From an uncultured Lachnospiraceae bacterium (lineage in GTDB: Bacteria > Bacillota > Clostridia > Lachnospirales > Lachnospiraceae), in assembly GCA_944384155.1 (NCBI GenBank), contig CALWSG010000013.1, positions 1-64,000 on the forward strand: DNA of 64,000 bases, written 5' to 3'. Numbering within the stretch: position 1 is the stretch's first letter; each line of letters begins with the position of its first letter. A program made the position numbers and the translations under genes. This document shows positions 53,255 through 63,887 of this stretch, in pieces. The notes beneath the pieces were generated by a model. It was not told the DNA's origin and did not search any database. It saw only the letters and a program-made list of their open reading frames with translations.

Positions 53255-53971
53255 TAAAGGCTCTTTAGAAGGTATTCCTGCCTTTCTGGGATATGCTGTC
53301 TTTGTAGCCATTACTTTATCTATTACCACTAAACTTCTGCTTATATCAGTATTATCTATACAAAAATCCACAATTTTACCTACTTTTCCACCAAGCTTAT
53401 CCACCGCATTTTCGGCCTGATTTACCTCTTCCCTACATCTTCCGGACTTATAAGCAACGAATTTTCCTCCTATCTTTACGAAAGGAATACAATATTCTGA
53501 CAATATTGACAAATTTGCTACAGCCCTGGAAACGCATAAATCATATTGCTCACGGTACTTTTTATTTTTACCGTACTCTTCACTTCTCCCATGAATTGTT
53601 TCAATATTTTCTAATTTTAACAATTTTATTACATCATTTAAAAAACCAATTCTCTTATTAAGGGAATCAAGAAGAGTTATCCTTAATTGTGGATAACTTA
53701 TCTTCAAAGGTATTCCCGGAAATCCTGCACCTGTACCTATATCTATAACATTAATATTTTTATTTATGTCAACTGCCTTCACTATACTAAGACTGTCTAT
53801 AAAGTGCTTTTCTATTACCTCTTTAGGAGCCGTTATTGCCGTAAGATTCATAACCTTATTGGTTTCAACAAGAATGTTATAATATTTTATAAACTGCTGT
53901 ATTTGACCTTCACTAAGTCTTATATTTAATTTTTCAAGTCCTGTATAGAATATATCTAAATAATTTTCCAT
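53249..53971 (-). CDS. rsmG: 16S rRNA G527 N7-methyltransferase RsmG
   Basis: The 240-residue enzyme methylates G527 of 16S rRNA. SAM motif VIDIGTGAGFPGIPL and SRAVANLSILSEYC fit the family. The length is normal. Its ATG overlaps the mnmG stop by one base (TGATG), the usual mnmE-mnmG-rsmG arrangement near oriC. Confidence 0.95.
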   Translation of the reverse strand: MENYLDIFYTGLEKLNIRLSEGQIQQFIKYYNILVETNKVMNLTAITAPKEVIEKHFIDSLSIVKAVDINKNINVIDIGTGAGFPGIPLKISYPQLRITLLDSLNKRIGFLNDVIKLLKLENIETIHGRSEEYGKNKKYREQYDLCVSRAVANLSILSEYCIPFVKIGGKFVAYKSGRCREEVNQAENAVDKLGGKVGKIVDFCIDNTDISRSLVVIDKVMATKTAYPRKAGIPSKEPLV

Positions 53972-55875
53972 CAGTTTTCCCTCTTTCTTCTCTGCTGCTC
54001 TAAAAATACAAGAAGAACAGATATATCAGCAGGTGATACTCCCGATATTCTCGATGCCTGTCCTATAGACAAGGGTTTATACAAATTAAGCTTTTGCACC
54101 GCTTCCTTTCTAAGACTTGGAACCATGGTATAATCAAAATTCTCATCCAGCTTCTTATTCTCAAGCCTTTTAAACTGCTGTACCTGACTTAGCTGCCTTG
54201 ATATATAACCTTCATATTTAATCTCAATATTAACCTGTTCCTTTACATCATAAGGCAGAGGCTTTCTTTCTTTATCAATCTCAGCTATAAGTTCATAATT
54301 AAGCTCCGGACGTCTGACTAATTCGGCCAGTGAAGCTGCAGTCTTAAGAGGGGTGCTGTTATTTCTCTCAAGAAACTTCTGAATTTCCATATTTGCCCCT
54401 ACATTAGTTTTCTTAAGCCTTTCTATTTCTTTGTTTATAAGGTTTTTCTTTTCTTGAACCGCCTCATATCTCTTCTTAGATATTAATCCTGCTTTATATC
54501 CTTTCTCAGTAAGTCTTAAGTCTGCATTATCCTGTCTTAGCAGTAGCCTGTATTCTGCCCTTGAGGTCATCATTCTGTATGGCTCATGATTTTCCTTTGT
54601 CACAAGGTCATCTATAAGAACTCCTATATATCCTTCCGACCTATCAATTATTATCTGCTCTCTTCCAAGCACGGAAAGTGCAGCATTTATTCCGGCTATA
54701 AGACCCTGAGCCGCTGCTTCCTCGTAGCCTGAGCTTCCATTAAACTGACCTCCACTGAAAAGTCCTTTTATCTTTTTAAACTCTAATGTAGGAAGAAGCT
54801 GCCTTGGATTAATACAATCATATTCTATAGCATAAGCATTTCTGACTATTTTTACATTTTCAAGTCCTGGAACTGTTTTATACATGGCATACTGTACATC
54901 CTCAGGCAAAGAACTTGACATCCCTCCAAGATACATTTCATTTGTATACAGCCCTTCAGGCTCTATAAAGACCTGATGTCTTTCCTTATCAGAAAATTTA
55001 ACCACCTTATCCTCAATAGAAGGACAATATCTTGGTCCTGTTCCCTCTATTGCCCCTGAAAATAGAGGTGAGCGGTCTATATTATCCATTATAATTTTGT
55101 GTGTCTCAGAATTTGTATATGTCAGCCAACATGAAACCTGCTCCTTCTGTACACTTTCCGGATCAGTGGAAAATGAAAAAGGAACCACCCTCTCATCTCC
55201 TTTCTGCTCCTCCATTTTTGAAAAATCTATACTTCTTTTATCTACTCTTGCAGGAGTGCCCGTCTTAAACCTAAACATTTCAATTCCAAGTGATTTAAGG
55301 GAATCCGTAAGATGATTTGCTGCCTGAAGTCCGTTTGGCCCTGTCGGATTACTCACATCTCCATATATACATCTTGCCTTAAGATATGTTCCGGTACACA
55401 AAACAACAGCCTTAACATTATATATTGCTCCTGAGTAAGTTTTTGCACCTGTTATTCTTCCATCTTCTACTATAAGCTCCGAAATCTCTGCCTGTCTTAT
55501 GGTAAGATTTTCCGTGTTTTCAAGAACATTTCTCATTTCCTGTGAATAATTCTTCTTATCTGCCTGCGCCCTTAGGGAATGAACGGCAGGCCCCTTAGAA
55601 GCGTTAAGCATTTTTGACTGTATAAACGTTTTATCTATGTTTTTTCCCATCTCTCCTCCAAGTGCATCTATTTCTCTTACCAGATGCCCCTTAGAGCTTC
55701 CTCCTATATTTGGATTACACGGCATTAAAGCTATACTGTCAACACTTACCGTAAACATAATTGTATTTAAACCTAATCTTGCACAGGCAAGAGCCGCCTC
55801 ACAGCCTGCATGTCCTGCTCCTACCACAAGAACATCATAGCTTTCTTCCAAACAATTTGCTTTTCTACTATTCAT
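53971..55875 (-). CDS. mnmG: tRNA uridine-34 modification enzyme MnmG
   Basis: The 634-residue FAD protein works with MnmE to add a carboxymethylaminomethyl group at U34 of certain tRNAs. The dinucleotide site [19 protein letters not shown] is at the N terminus, and [23 protein letters not shown] and the catalytic cysteine regions follow. The C-terminal helical domain that binds MnmE is complete. Confidence 0.96.
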   Translation of the reverse strand: MNSRKANCLEESYDVLVVGAGHAGCEAALACARLGLNTIMFTVSVDSIALMPCNPNIGGSSKGHLVREIDALGGEMGKNIDKTFIQSKMLNASKGPAVHSLRAQADKKNYSQEMRNVLENTENLTIRQAEISELIVEDGRITGAKTYSGAIYNVKAVVLCTGTYLKARCIYGDVSNPTGPNGLQAANHLTDSLKSLGIEMFRFKTGTPARVDKRSIDFSKMEEQKGDERVVPFSFSTDPESVQKEQVSCWLTYTNSETHKIIMDNIDRSPLFSGAIEGTGPRYCPSIEDKVVKFSDKERHQVFIEPEGLYTNEMYLGGMSSSLPEDVQYAMYKTVPGLENVKIVRNAYAIEYDCINPRQLLPTLEFKKIKGLFSGGQFNGSSGYEEAAAQGLIAGINAALSVLGREQIIIDRSEGYIGVLIDDLVTKENHEPYRMMTSRAEYRLLLRQDNADLRLTEKGYKAGLISKKRYEAVQEKKNLINKEIERLKKTNVGANMEIQKFLERNNSTPLKTAASLAELVRRPELNYELIAEIDKERKPLPYDVKEQVNIEIKYEGYISRQLSQVQQFKRLENKKLDENFDYTMVPSLRKEAVQKLNLYKPLSIGQASRISGVSPADISVLLVFLEQQRRKREN

Positions 55876-55890
55876 TAATTTTCTCCTATA

Positions 55891-57279
55891 TTATTTTCCC
55901 ATGCAGAAAGAACTGAATATCCTGTCTACAAGATCATCTTCCACAGCCTCACCTATTACACTTCCCAGTGCTTCATAGCTGTTCATTAAATCTATTGTAA
56001 AAAAGTCTTCCGGCATATTATTTTCAATACTCTGTTCCACCATTTCCATACTTTTCAGTGCTTCTGCAATACTATGCCTATGTCTTGCATTTGTTATAAA
56101 TACTTCATCATTAAAATTTACTTCTCCGTGGAAAAACATTTCCTTTATTTTATTTTCAAACTCATCAATTCCAATCTGATTTTTTGCTGATATTTTTACT
56201 ATATAAGCCTTATCAATACTTTCCAGTATTTTTAAATCCTCACTGTTCATTCCATTTTCAAGGTCCGTTTTATTTAATAAAATTATACATTTTCTTCCCT
56301 TTATAAAATCTATTATTTCCATATCATTGCTATCAAAAGGTCTTGATGTATCCACTATATATATAATCAAGTCCGCATCTTTAGCCATGGCTTTTGCCTT
56401 ATCAACACCTATTTTTTCAACTACATCATCTGTATTTCTTATACCCGCAGTATCTATAATATTAAGGCTTATTCCATGTATTCTTACATTTTCCTCTAGT
56501 ATATCCCTTGTAGTTCCCTCAATATCAGTAACTATAGCTCTGTCCTCACCTAATATGGCATTCAAAAAAGAAGATTTTCCTGCATTTGGTTTTCCCAATA
56601 TAACTGTCTTTATCCCCTCTTTAATAACACGTCCGTTTTCTGAGCTTTTTATTAATTCATTTAATCTTTGCTTTATATCTCTTACTGTATCTAAAAGCTG
56701 AAATCCATAATTATTCATCTCAATATGCTCAGGGTCATCTAAGGCAGCTTCTATAAATGCAATATTATTTAATATAATATCCCTTATTTCCTTTATTTTT
56801 TCTGAAACGCTTCCTCTAAGCTGACTTAATGAGCTGCTTAGTGCATACTCATTTTTTGCATTTATTACATCTATTACTGCTTCAGCCTGTGACAAATCTA
56901 TTCTTCCATTTAAAAAAGCTCTTTTTGTAAATTCACCGGGCTGTGCCGGTCTGGCTCCGTTTTTTAATACAGTTTCCAAAACCTTATTAACTACAGTAAT
57001 GCCTCCATGACAATTTATCTCGACTATATCCTCTCTGGTATAAGTATTAGGAGACCTCATAACAGACAATAATACCTCATCAATTATATTTTCTTCATCT
57101 ACTATATATCCATAATGAATTGTATGAGATTTTACCTCTGATATTTTTTTGTTTTCTTTTAATGGCTTAAATATTTTTTCTGCAACGCTTATTGCCAAAT
57201 CACCGCTAATTCTTATAATTCCTATTCCAGAATTAGTTATTCCCGTAGCTATTGCAGCTATTGTATCTGTACCGGACAT
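55891..57279 (-). CDS. mnmE: tRNA modification GTPase MnmE
   Basis: The 462-residue GTPase has an N-terminal tetrahydrofolate-binding domain, a helical domain and an inserted G domain (GKPNAGKSS, DTAGIR, NKTD). It ends with the catalytic FCMGK motif. It starts the mnmE-mnmG-rsmG operon, and a terminator separates it from jag. Confidence 0.96.
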   Translation of the reverse strand: MSGTDTIAAIATGITNSGIGIIRISGDLAISVAEKIFKPLKENKKISEVKSHTIHYGYIVDEENIIDEVLLSVMRSPNTYTREDIVEINCHGGITVVNKVLETVLKNGARPAQPGEFTKRAFLNGRIDLSQAEAVIDVINAKNEYALSSSLSQLRGSVSEKIKEIRDIILNNIAFIEAALDDPEHIEMNNYGFQLLDTVRDIKQRLNELIKSSENGRVIKEGIKTVILGKPNAGKSSFLNAILGEDRAIVTDIEGTTRDILEENVRIHGISLNIIDTAGIRNTDDVVEKIGVDKAKAMAKDADLIIYIVDTSRPFDSNDMEIIDFIKGRKCIILLNKTDLENGMNSEDLKILESIDKAYIVKISAKNQIGIDEFENKIKEMFFHGEVNFNDEVFITNARHRHSIAEALKSMEMVEQSIENNMPEDFFTIDLMNSYEALGSVIGEAVEDDLVDRIFSSFCMGK

Positions 57280-57340
57280 AATATAATCCTTTCATTATTT
57301 TATAAACCTTCCAAATGCCAACATTAAATATATCAAGAAA

Positions 57341-57360
57341 AGGGGATTTATTAATCCCCT
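57341..57360 (-). terminator. Terminator between jag and mnmE
   Basis: AGGGGATT (57341-57348) pairs with AATCCCCT (57353-57360) around TATT. On the minus strand TTTTCTTG follows. It ends the rpmH-to-jag transcript. Confidence 0.8.
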
Positions 57361-57379
57361 CTCCATAATACATATAATA

Positions 57380-58012
57380 TTAATTTTTCTTAAGAAGTAC
57401 AACTACATGTCTGTAAGGCTCCTCACCCTCGCTTTTTGTTGTAACATACTTATCATTTTGAAGTGCCGAATGAATTATTCTTCTTTCAAATGGATTCATT
57501 GGCTCTAACGAAACAGCTCTCTTTGTTCTCTTTACCTTAAATGCAATATTTTTAGCAAGATTTTCAAGAGTTGCCTTTCTTCTTTCACGGTAGTTTTCAG
57601 TATCTACCTTTACTCTCATATAATTCTCACTATATTTGTTTACAACAAGACTTACAAGATACTGAAGTGAATCAAGTGTTTGTCCCCTTTTTCCTATGAG
57701 AATACCCATATCATCTCCTATAAGATTAATATTTACATTATCCTCATTTACCTGCACATCTATCTTTACGGTAAGTTCCATTGCATCAAACACTTTTCCT
57801 AAAAATTCAATAACTATATCTTCTATTGACTTTTTAGGCTGCTCCTTTAATCTTGCCTTTATCTTGGCCGGCTTGCTTCCTATTCCAAATACTCCGCTGC
57901 TTCCCTTGCTGACCACTTCATATTCAATATTATCACTTGTAGTTTCAAGTACAACTAATGCATTAGTTATAGCATCACTTACCGTCTTTCCTGTAAATTC
58001 CTGATATTCCAT
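57380..58012 (-). CDS. khpB: RNA-binding protein KhpB/Jag
   Basis: The 210-residue protein has a Jag N-terminal domain (1-50), a KH domain (about 75-150, IGKRGQTLDSLQYLVS) and a C-terminal R3H domain (NPFERRIIHSALQ). It binds RNA and influences cell elongation in Firmicutes. It lies directly after yidC, the conserved order. Confidence 0.95.
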   Translation of the reverse strand: MEYQEFTGKTVSDAITNALVVLETTSDNIEYEVVSKGSSGVFGIGSKPAKIKARLKEQPKKSIEDIVIEFLGKVFDAMELTVKIDVQVNEDNVNINLIGDDMGILIGKRGQTLDSLQYLVSLVVNKYSENYMRVKVDTENYRERRKATLENLAKNIAFKVKRTKRAVSLEPMNPFERRIIHSALQNDKYVTTKSEGEEPYRHVVVLLKKN

Positions 58013-58032
58013 ATTATCTCCTCCTAAAATTA

Positions 58033-59454
58033 CTACTTCTTGTTATACTTACTTACAATATTTGCTTTTGCTGCAATTCCGCCTTTTCCCTTAGTCTGTG
58101 AAGTAGAATTATTATTTGTATTTGCCTTACCTTCTGTAGGCTTGCTTTCTTCAACCTTTATATTTTTTACATTTGATGTGGCTGCTGTTGTTATTTTCTT
58201 TGGAGGAAGCCCCTGCTTTGCTCTCTTTTTATTTGCCTTCTCTACATTTGACTTAATAATGTCATTTACATCAACATTAACAAAATACTTTCCTATAAAT
58301 ATAGACTGTACTGTCTGTACAACTGCACTCATTATCCAGTATACACCAAGACCCGCAGGAAGTGTATAACAGAAAATTGCCGACATAATAGGCATTGTGT
58401 ATGTCATCATCTTCATTGAAGAACCCATTGGATTATCTGTCATACCTGTCTGACTGCTGTTAAACTTATTTGCTACCTTAACGCTTAAAAACTGTGTTGC
58501 TGCTGCAAGTAAAGGAATAAGTATTGACCATACATTTCCTGCCGCACTTGGAGACTGGCTTAAATTAATACCTATAAAATCATATGAATTATCCACATTT
58601 TCTTTTATTTCATCAATACTGCTTCTGTTTGAATCTATTGAAGACTTTATTGATGTCCAATCATCAGCAGACATTTCACTGTATTCAGTTATAAGCTTCT
58701 CATCTTCCTTATTATTTTCAAGAAGCTCTGCCCAGTCATCAGCAGACATTGCAGAAAGTTTTTCTATTATTTCATCAGCTTCATCATAAGCACCAAAAAT
58801 CTGTGTAAATATAGCATCAGGAGAAACTGCTATACCGGAAAATGCATTTGATATATTTTCAGCAGTTTTTTCTTTGTCTATACTGTCATCAGATTTTTCA
58901 TAATATGCATCTTCAATTTCATCCAGCTTCCCATCCTTATCTCCGCCGCTTAACTCGTCTAATTTATTTATGTCATAAAAATAATCTACAGATTCACTTA
59001 TATATGCTCCCGCATCATCAAAATAGTTACCCACTTCATCAATAAATACAGGTATTTGACTTACAACACCATAGAGTGCCAATAAAATAGGCATCTGAAT
59101 TAATAATGTAAGACAGCCTCCTGTAGGAGAAGTTCCATACTTTTCATATATGGCAGACATCTCCTGATTCATCTTCATCATGGATTCCTGATCTCTTTTA
59201 TCCTTATATTTTTTCTGAACAGCCTGAATTTCAGGGTTCATAACGGCAGATAACTTTGTAAATCTCTGCTGCTTTATTGTCATTGGAAGCAGTATCATCT
59301 TTACAATAATAGTAAACAATAAAATACATAAACCAATATTATATATGCCGAATATGCTGAAAAATTTATACAGCAGATTCATTATCCAACCTAATACTTC
59401 CGCTACCTGTTTTATAACGGGAAGATTATAACACGATAAAAATACGCTAGTCAC
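58033..59454 (-). CDS. yidC: Membrane protein insertase YidC/OxaA with expanded loop
   Basis: The 473-residue insertase places proteins in the membrane. Core helices are at about 18-50, 112-132, 305-325 and 350-400, with the hydrophilic-groove segment around MTIKQQRF. The loop between the second and third core helices (about 140-290) is unusually long and acidic, and carries a repeated MSADDW motif (236-241 and 261-266). The C-terminal tail is basic and rich in T and N. The GTG start is fixed by AAGGAGG 7 nt upstream. It belongs to the rnpA-yidD-yidC-jag block. Confidence 0.93.
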   Translation of the reverse strand: MTSVFLSCYNLPVIKQVAEVLGWIMNLLYKFFSIFGIYNIGLCILLFTIIVKMILLPMTIKQQRFTKLSAVMNPEIQAVQKKYKDKRDQESMMKMNQEMSAIYEKYGTSPTGGCLTLLIQMPILLALYGVVSQIPVFIDEVGNYFDDAGAYISESVDYFYDINKLDELSGGDKDGKLDEIEDAYYEKSDDSIDKEKTAENISNAFSGIAVSPDAIFTQIFGAYDEADEIIEKLSAMSADDWAELLENNKEDEKLITEYSEMSADDWTSIKSSIDSNRSSIDEIKENVDNSYDFIGINLSQSPSAAGNVWSILIPLLAAATQFLSVKVANKFNSSQTGMTDNPMGSSMKMMTYTMPIMSAIFCYTLPAGLGVYWIMSAVVQTVQSIFIGKYFVNVDVNDIIKSNVEKANKKRAKQGLPPKKITTAATSNVKNIKVEESKPTEGKANTNNNSTSQTKGKGGIAAKANIVSKYNKK

Positions 59455-59466
59455 TTAATTTCCTCC

Positions 59467-59682
59467 TTATGGAACAGGGTCATACCCACTATACTTTGAA
59501 AATGGATGACACTTTAATATTCTTATTAAAGATAATTTTGTACCTTTGAGTGCTCCGTATTTTTCTATAGCTTCCAATGCATACATTGAACATGTAGGTG
59601 TAAACCTGCAATGACAATTTTTTTTATACGGGGAAATTGCTGACCTGTAAAATCGTATCAGACCAATTAATATCTTTTTCAA
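59467..59682 (-). CDS. yidD: Membrane protein insertion factor YidD
   Basis: The 71-residue protein has the YidD pattern: [32 protein letters not shown] and the [15 protein letters not shown] end. It is an amphipathic membrane-associated helper of YidC. It lies between rnpA and yidC as usual. Confidence 0.96.
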   Translation of the reverse strand: MKKILIGLIRFYRSAISPYKKNCHCRFTPTCSMYALEAIEKYGALKGTKLSLIRILKCHPFSKYSGYDPVP

Positions 59683-59733
59683 CTCAAATTACTCCATTTC
59701 TTATTATGGCATACAGGCTAAAATATTTCATAC

Positions 59734-60075
59734 CTATTTATCTATGCAAATTCCATGTAATCTGCATAAATGTATAAATGCACTTTCGATTTCTTTATAA
59801 CTTCTGCCCTTTGCCGTAGTCCTGCCGACTACTACTATACTCAGACTACTACTAAGTAAGCTCTTATTTAACCTGAAGCTTTCCCGTATGAGCCTTGTTA
59901 CCCGATGTCTTACAACACTGTTTCCTACTTTTTTGCTTACTGATATTCCAAGTCTCTGACGGTTTTCTTCATTTCTAATCACATACATTACCAGATATTT
60001 ATTAGCATATGATTTCCCATTATCATATACATTCTTAAATTCACCGTAATTTTTCAACGAATCAATATTCTTCAT
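59734..60075 (-). CDS. rnpA: Ribonuclease P protein component
   Basis: The 113-residue basic protein assists the RNase P RNA in 5' tRNA processing. The RNR-like motif is VRHRVTRLIRESFRLN, preceded by GISVSKKVGNSV. The length is normal. It follows rpmH. Confidence 0.96.
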   Translation of the reverse strand: MKNIDSLKNYGEFKNVYDNGKSYANKYLVMYVIRNEENRQRLGISVSKKVGNSVVRHRVTRLIRESFRLNKSLLSSSLSIVVVGRTTAKGRSYKEIESAFIHLCRLHGICIDK

Positions 60076-60131
60076 TTTTTAGCATTTCCTTTAATACTTC
60101 GGAAAGAAGAAAAGACCACACAACTGCGGTC

Positions 60132-60266
60132 TTATGCTGATAATTTCTTTCTTCCTTTTGCTCTTCTTGCAGCTAAAACTTTTCTTCCGCCGGCTGTACT
60201 CATTCTAGCTCTGAAACCATGAACCTTTGCTCTTGATCTCTTCTTTGGCTGAAATGTCATCTTCAT
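60132..60266 (-). CDS. rpmH: 50S ribosomal protein L34
   Basis: The 44-residue basic protein reads [18 protein letters not shown] and continues with [17 protein letters not shown], the universal L34 pattern. AAAGGAGGTG precedes the start. It heads the rpmH-rnpA-yidD-yidC-jag operon pointing away from the origin. Confidence 0.98.
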   Translation of the reverse strand: MKMTFQPKKRSRAKVHGFRARMSTAGGRKVLAARRAKGRKKLSA

Positions 60267-60315
60267 AATTTGGCACCTCCTTTTTTTCTAAACAAAATAG
60301 TAAGACATCATTTTT

Positions 60316-60344
60316 ATTATATTAGGTATCAATAATTACGTCAA
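60316..60344 (-). promoter_or_regulatory. Sigma-A-type promoter of rpmH
   Basis: On the minus strand TTGACG (60339-60344) and TATAAT (60316-60321) are 17 bp apart, 50 bp before the start codon. Confidence 0.85.
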
Positions 60345-60720
60345 GCAAAATTTTATACTAAATGGAAAATAAATTTAAAATTTATCCACATGACATAATT
60401 CGACATTCTACTTTACATAATGTTATCCACAAATTGTGTATAACTTGTGGATAAATTGTGGTTTTTTTCAATTTTTAATTTAAAATCCTCTTTTATAGCC
60501 AATTAAAATTGTAGATAAGTATTTCACACTTAATATAATAAATATATAATAATATTTGTCAACACATAATTCCTTATGTATTATTTTCTTTTTTTCAACA
60601 TTTCAACATTTTTTCTATCAACACTGAATTTTATTTATTTTATCGTATATCTTTCATATTTGCACTTTTTTCCCACTTTTTTATCCACACCCTCTCTTCT
60701 TTCACCTTTTTAACTTTCCA
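60345..60720. other. oriC, upstream part (DnaA-box cluster)
   Basis: The region between divergent rpmH and dnaA holds perfect TTATnCACA boxes at 60382-60390 (+), 60423-60431 (+), 60435-60443 (-), 60446-60454 (-) and 60681-60689 (+), embedded in very AT-rich DNA. The three boxes at 60423-60454 form a tight cluster. With the second part downstream of dnaA this makes a bipartite origin as in other Firmicutes. No protein-coding gene is present. Confidence 0.88.
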
Positions 60721-60749
60721 TTGAAAAATCCCTTTAAATAGTGTAAAAT
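60721..60749 (+). promoter_or_regulatory. Sigma-A-type promoter of dnaA
   Basis: TTGAAA (60721-60726) and TAAAAT (60744-60749) are 17 bp apart. A DnaA box ends 31 bp upstream, so autoregulation by DnaA is plausible. Confidence 0.75.
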
Positions 60750-60830
60750 ACATATTATATATGTGATTAAACAGGATTACTGCATATATTAAGGAAAAAG
60801 ATTATTCTCTAAAAGAATTGGAGCTTATTT

Positions 60831-62207
60831 ATGTTTAAGTTATTAACAGAAAAATGGGATGAAATATTAGATTTTTTTAAAAAAGAATTTGAAATATCCG
60901 ATGTTTCATTTAAGGCTTGGATAGAACCGCTTGAAATTCATTCTGTCCATGATGGAATGGTGACTCTCCTTGTCAAGGATGAGAATATTATGACAGGATA
61001 TCTTCAAAAAAAATACTATAAGCCTTTGCAATTTTCCATTCAGGAAATTACAGGTGAGCAGTTGGATATAGAATTTCTCCATGAAAATGAGATTAATTCT
61101 AAAAATTCATATACAACACCTGCAAAAGCTGCCATCAGTACTCCCAACCCTATGCTTAATGCAAAAAAGCTTGATGCAAACTTAAATTCCAACTATACAT
61201 TTGATAATTTTGTGGTTGGAAGCAATAATAACTATGCTCACGCTTATGCACTGGCAGTTGCAGAATCTCCCGGAGAAATGTATAACCCTCTTTTTATTTA
61301 CGGAGGTGTCGGACTTGGCAAAACACATCTTATGCATTCCATAGGAAATTTTATACTTGAAAAAAATCCTAACGCAAAAATCAAATGTGTTACAAGTGAA
61401 ACCTTTACTAATGAAGCCATTAATGCAATTCTTAGCAAAGAACCTTCCGTAAAAACTGATTTCAGGGAAAAGTACCGCAATCTTGATGTTTTTTTAATAG
61501 ATGACATTCAGTTTATTATAGGTAAGGAACGTTCCCAGGAGGAATTTTTCCATACCTTTAATTCTTTATATGAAGCAAATAAACAGATAGTAATTTCTTC
61601 GGACAAGCCTCCAAAAGAAATGTCTACATTGGAGTCAAGGCTTAGAACAAGGTTTGAGATGGGACTCACAGTAGACATATCTGCACCTGATTACGAGACA
61701 AGAATGGCTATTCTTATGAAAAAGGCAGAAATGGAAGGTTATACCATAGACAATGAAATATTTGAATATATAGCTGAAAATATAAAATCAAACATTAGGG
61801 AATTGGAAGGTGCCTTAACTAAAATAGTTGCTTTTGCAAGAGTTTCAAAAACACCTATAAATATAGACCTTGCAAAAGAAGTATTAAAGGATATTATATC
61901 TCCCGATGAAAGTAAAGAAATTACGCCTGCTCTTATAATAAAAACAGTAGCAGAACACTTTAACATATCACCTGATGATATGTGCTCAAAGAAAAAAAGC
62001 CAGGATATAGTTTATCCCAGACAGATAGCTATGTACCTTATAAGAAAAATTACCGAGACATCTCTCCAAAGCATAGGAACAGCTCTTGGCAGAAAGGACC
62101 ATACCACAGTTATACATGCTGTAGAAAAGATAGAAAAGGAAGCAGCTACAAATGAAACTACACGAAATACAATAGAGGTAATTAAGAAAAAGATTATTCC
62201 TGATTAA
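60831..62207 (+). CDS. dnaA: Chromosomal replication initiator DnaA
   Basis: The 458-residue AAA+ protein opens the origin. Domain I is at 1-85 (KWDEILDFFKKEF...WIEPL) and a linker at about 86-120. The AAA+ core has Walker A GGVGLGKT (158-165), Walker B VFLIDDIQF and the arginine finger region ESRLRTRF. The C-terminal DNA-binding domain has the signature GRKDHTTVIHA. It is complete and of normal length. Confidence 0.98.
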   Translation: MFKLLTEKWDEILDFFKKEFEISDVSFKAWIEPLEIHSVHDGMVTLLVKDENIMTGYLQKKYYKPLQFSIQEITGEQLDIEFLHENEINSKNSYTTPAKAAISTPNPMLNAKKLDANLNSNYTFDNFVVGSNNNYAHAYALAVAESPGEMYNPLFIYGGVGLGKTHLMHSIGNFILEKNPNAKIKCVTSETFTNEAINAILSKEPSVKTDFREKYRNLDVFLIDDIQFIIGKERSQEEFFHTFNSLYEANKQIVISSDKPPKEMSTLESRLRTRFEMGLTVDISAPDYETRMAILMKKAEMEGYTIDNEIFEYIAENIKSNIRELEGALTKIVAFARVSKTPINIDLAKEVLKDIISPDESKEITPALIIKTVAEHFNISPDDMCSKKKSQDIVYPRQIAMYLIRKITETSLQSIGTALGRKDHTTVIHAVEKIEKEAATNETTRNTIEVIKKKIIPD

Positions 62208-62525
62208 ATACATTATAATAGGAAGAAACTCTTTACACATTTTTTTCCACAGCTTGTACACTTTATAGGCTTTACACCTGTGAATTGTATTATGGACAAA
62301 AAATTTGCCATATTTTCATTTGTTTATAAATTTTTGTAAAGTTTATACTTTTTTTAAGTTGTTCACAATAATTTTTAAAGCTGAAATCCTTTAAAATTAA
62401 GGCTTTCAACACTTATTAACAAAAACACACCTTATATTACTTAAACTGCTACATAATTAAATTATATATTTATATAAACAACATTAACTTAAATTTTCAC
62501 ATAGACCTGAAAGGAGCTTTTACAC
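62208..62525. other. oriC, downstream part (dnaA-dnaN intergenic)
   Basis: The 318-bp gap holds no gene. It has one match to TTwTnCACA (62243-62251) and near-matches CTTTACACA (62231-62239) and TTGTTCACA (62359-62367), followed by a long AT stretch (about 62450-62500) suitable for unwinding. The promoter of dnaN must lie here, but no clear -35/-10 pair was found. AAAGGAG precedes dnaN. Confidence 0.65.
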
Positions 62526-63635
62526 ATGAAACTTATATGTTCAAAATCAGATTTACTTCAAGGAGTAAATATTGTACTTAAAGCAGTACCTTCAAAAACT
62601 ACAATGTCTATATTAGAATGTATACTTATTGATGCTACTGCAAATGATATAAAATTTACTGCAAATGATATGGAGCTTGGAATAGAAACAAAAGTAAAGG
62701 GAGAGATTTTATCAAATGGAATGGTTGCTTTAGATGCAAAGATATTTTCTGAAATAGTAAGAAAGCTTCCTGATAATGATGTTACAATAGAAACAGATGA
62801 TAATTTAAGAACAACCATAAGTTGTGAAAAAGCAATATTCACCATTTCAGGGAAATTGGGAGAAGATTTTTCTTATCTTCCTGTTATAGAAAAAAACAGA
62901 TTTATTTATATGTCACAGTTTACCTTAAAGGAAGTTATAAGGCAAACTATATTTTCAATATCAGATAATGATACAAATAAGCTTATGACAGGTGAGCTTT
63001 TTGAAATAACAGAAAATGAATTAAAGGTTGTTTCTCTTGACGGTCACAGAATATCCATAAGAAAAATAGAACTTAAGGAATCCTTTGATAATATTAAAGT
63101 AGTTGTTCCCGGAAAAACATTAAATGAGATAAGTAAAATACTTTCGGGGGGAACAGAAGATGAGGTTAGAATATTCTTTACTGCAAATCATATAGTTTTT
63201 GAGTTTGATGAGACTGTTGTTGTATCAAGGCTTATAGAGGGAGAATATTTTAAAATTAATCAAATGCTTTCAAGTGATTATGAGACAAAGGTTACAATTA
63301 ACAAGAAGGAATTTTTAAGCTGTATAGACAGAGCTACCCTGCTTATAAAAGAGGGAGATAAAAAGCCTATAATAATCAATATTACAGACGGTGAACTGTA
63401 TTTAAAAATATCCTCAATGTTAGGCTCAATGAATGAAAACATTGATATATCTAAAGAAGGTAAGGATATTATGATAGGATTTAATCCTAAATTTTTGATT
63501 GATGCCTTAAGGGTAATAGACGATGAAACTATTGATATTTATCTTGTTAATCCTAAAGCTCCGTGCTTTATAAAGGATGCTGAAGAGAAGTATATTTATC
63601 TTATTTTACCTGTAAACTTTAATGTGGCAGGATAA
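62526..63635 (+). CDS. dnaN: DNA polymerase III sliding clamp (beta)
   Basis: The 369-residue protein is built of three similar beta/alpha domains of about 120 residues each and ends with the typical YLILPVNF segment. It forms the dimeric ring that tethers the polymerase. The length and position after dnaA match the family. Confidence 0.97.
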   Translation: MKLICSKSDLLQGVNIVLKAVPSKTTMSILECILIDATANDIKFTANDMELGIETKVKGEILSNGMVALDAKIFSEIVRKLPDNDVTIETDDNLRTTISCEKAIFTISGKLGEDFSYLPVIEKNRFIYMSQFTLKEVIRQTIFSISDNDTNKLMTGELFEITENELKVVSLDGHRISIRKIELKESFDNIKVVVPGKTLNEISKILSGGTEDEVRIFFTANHIVFEFDETVVVSRLIEGEYFKINQMLSSDYETKVTINKKEFLSCIDRATLLIKEGDKKPIIINITDGELYLKISSMLGSMNENIDISKEGKDIMIGFNPKFLIDALRVIDDETIDIYLVNPKAPCFIKDAEEKYIYLILPVNFNVAG

Positions 63636-63652
63636 GCTGACCGGAGGTAAAA

Positions 63653-63862
63653 ATGGAAACCATAATTTTAAGAGACGAGTATATTAAGCTGGGACAGGCA
63701 CTTAAAGCTGTCGGTTTATGTGAATCGGGAGTTGAGGCAAAGGATGTTATAGGCGAAGGGCTTGTTAAGGTAAATGGTGAAGTTGAGACAAGGCGTGGAA
63801 AAAAGCTTTATGACGGTGATGTGGTAGCCTTTAGGGGCGAGGAAATTAAAATATTAAAATAG
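63653..63862 (+). CDS. yaaA: S4-domain RNA-binding protein YaaA/RlbA
   Basis: This 69-residue S4 domain protein has the pattern LGQALKAVGLCESGVEAKDVIGEGLVKVNGE...GRK with a short C-terminal strand. It is found between dnaN and recF in most Firmicutes and is linked to ribosome assembly. GGAGG precedes the start. Confidence 0.95.
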   Translation: METIILRDEYIKLGQALKAVGLCESGVEAKDVIGEGLVKVNGEVETRRGKKLYDGDVVAFRGEEIKILK

Positions 63863-63887
63863 CTTTTTGGAAGGGCAAGATAAATTT

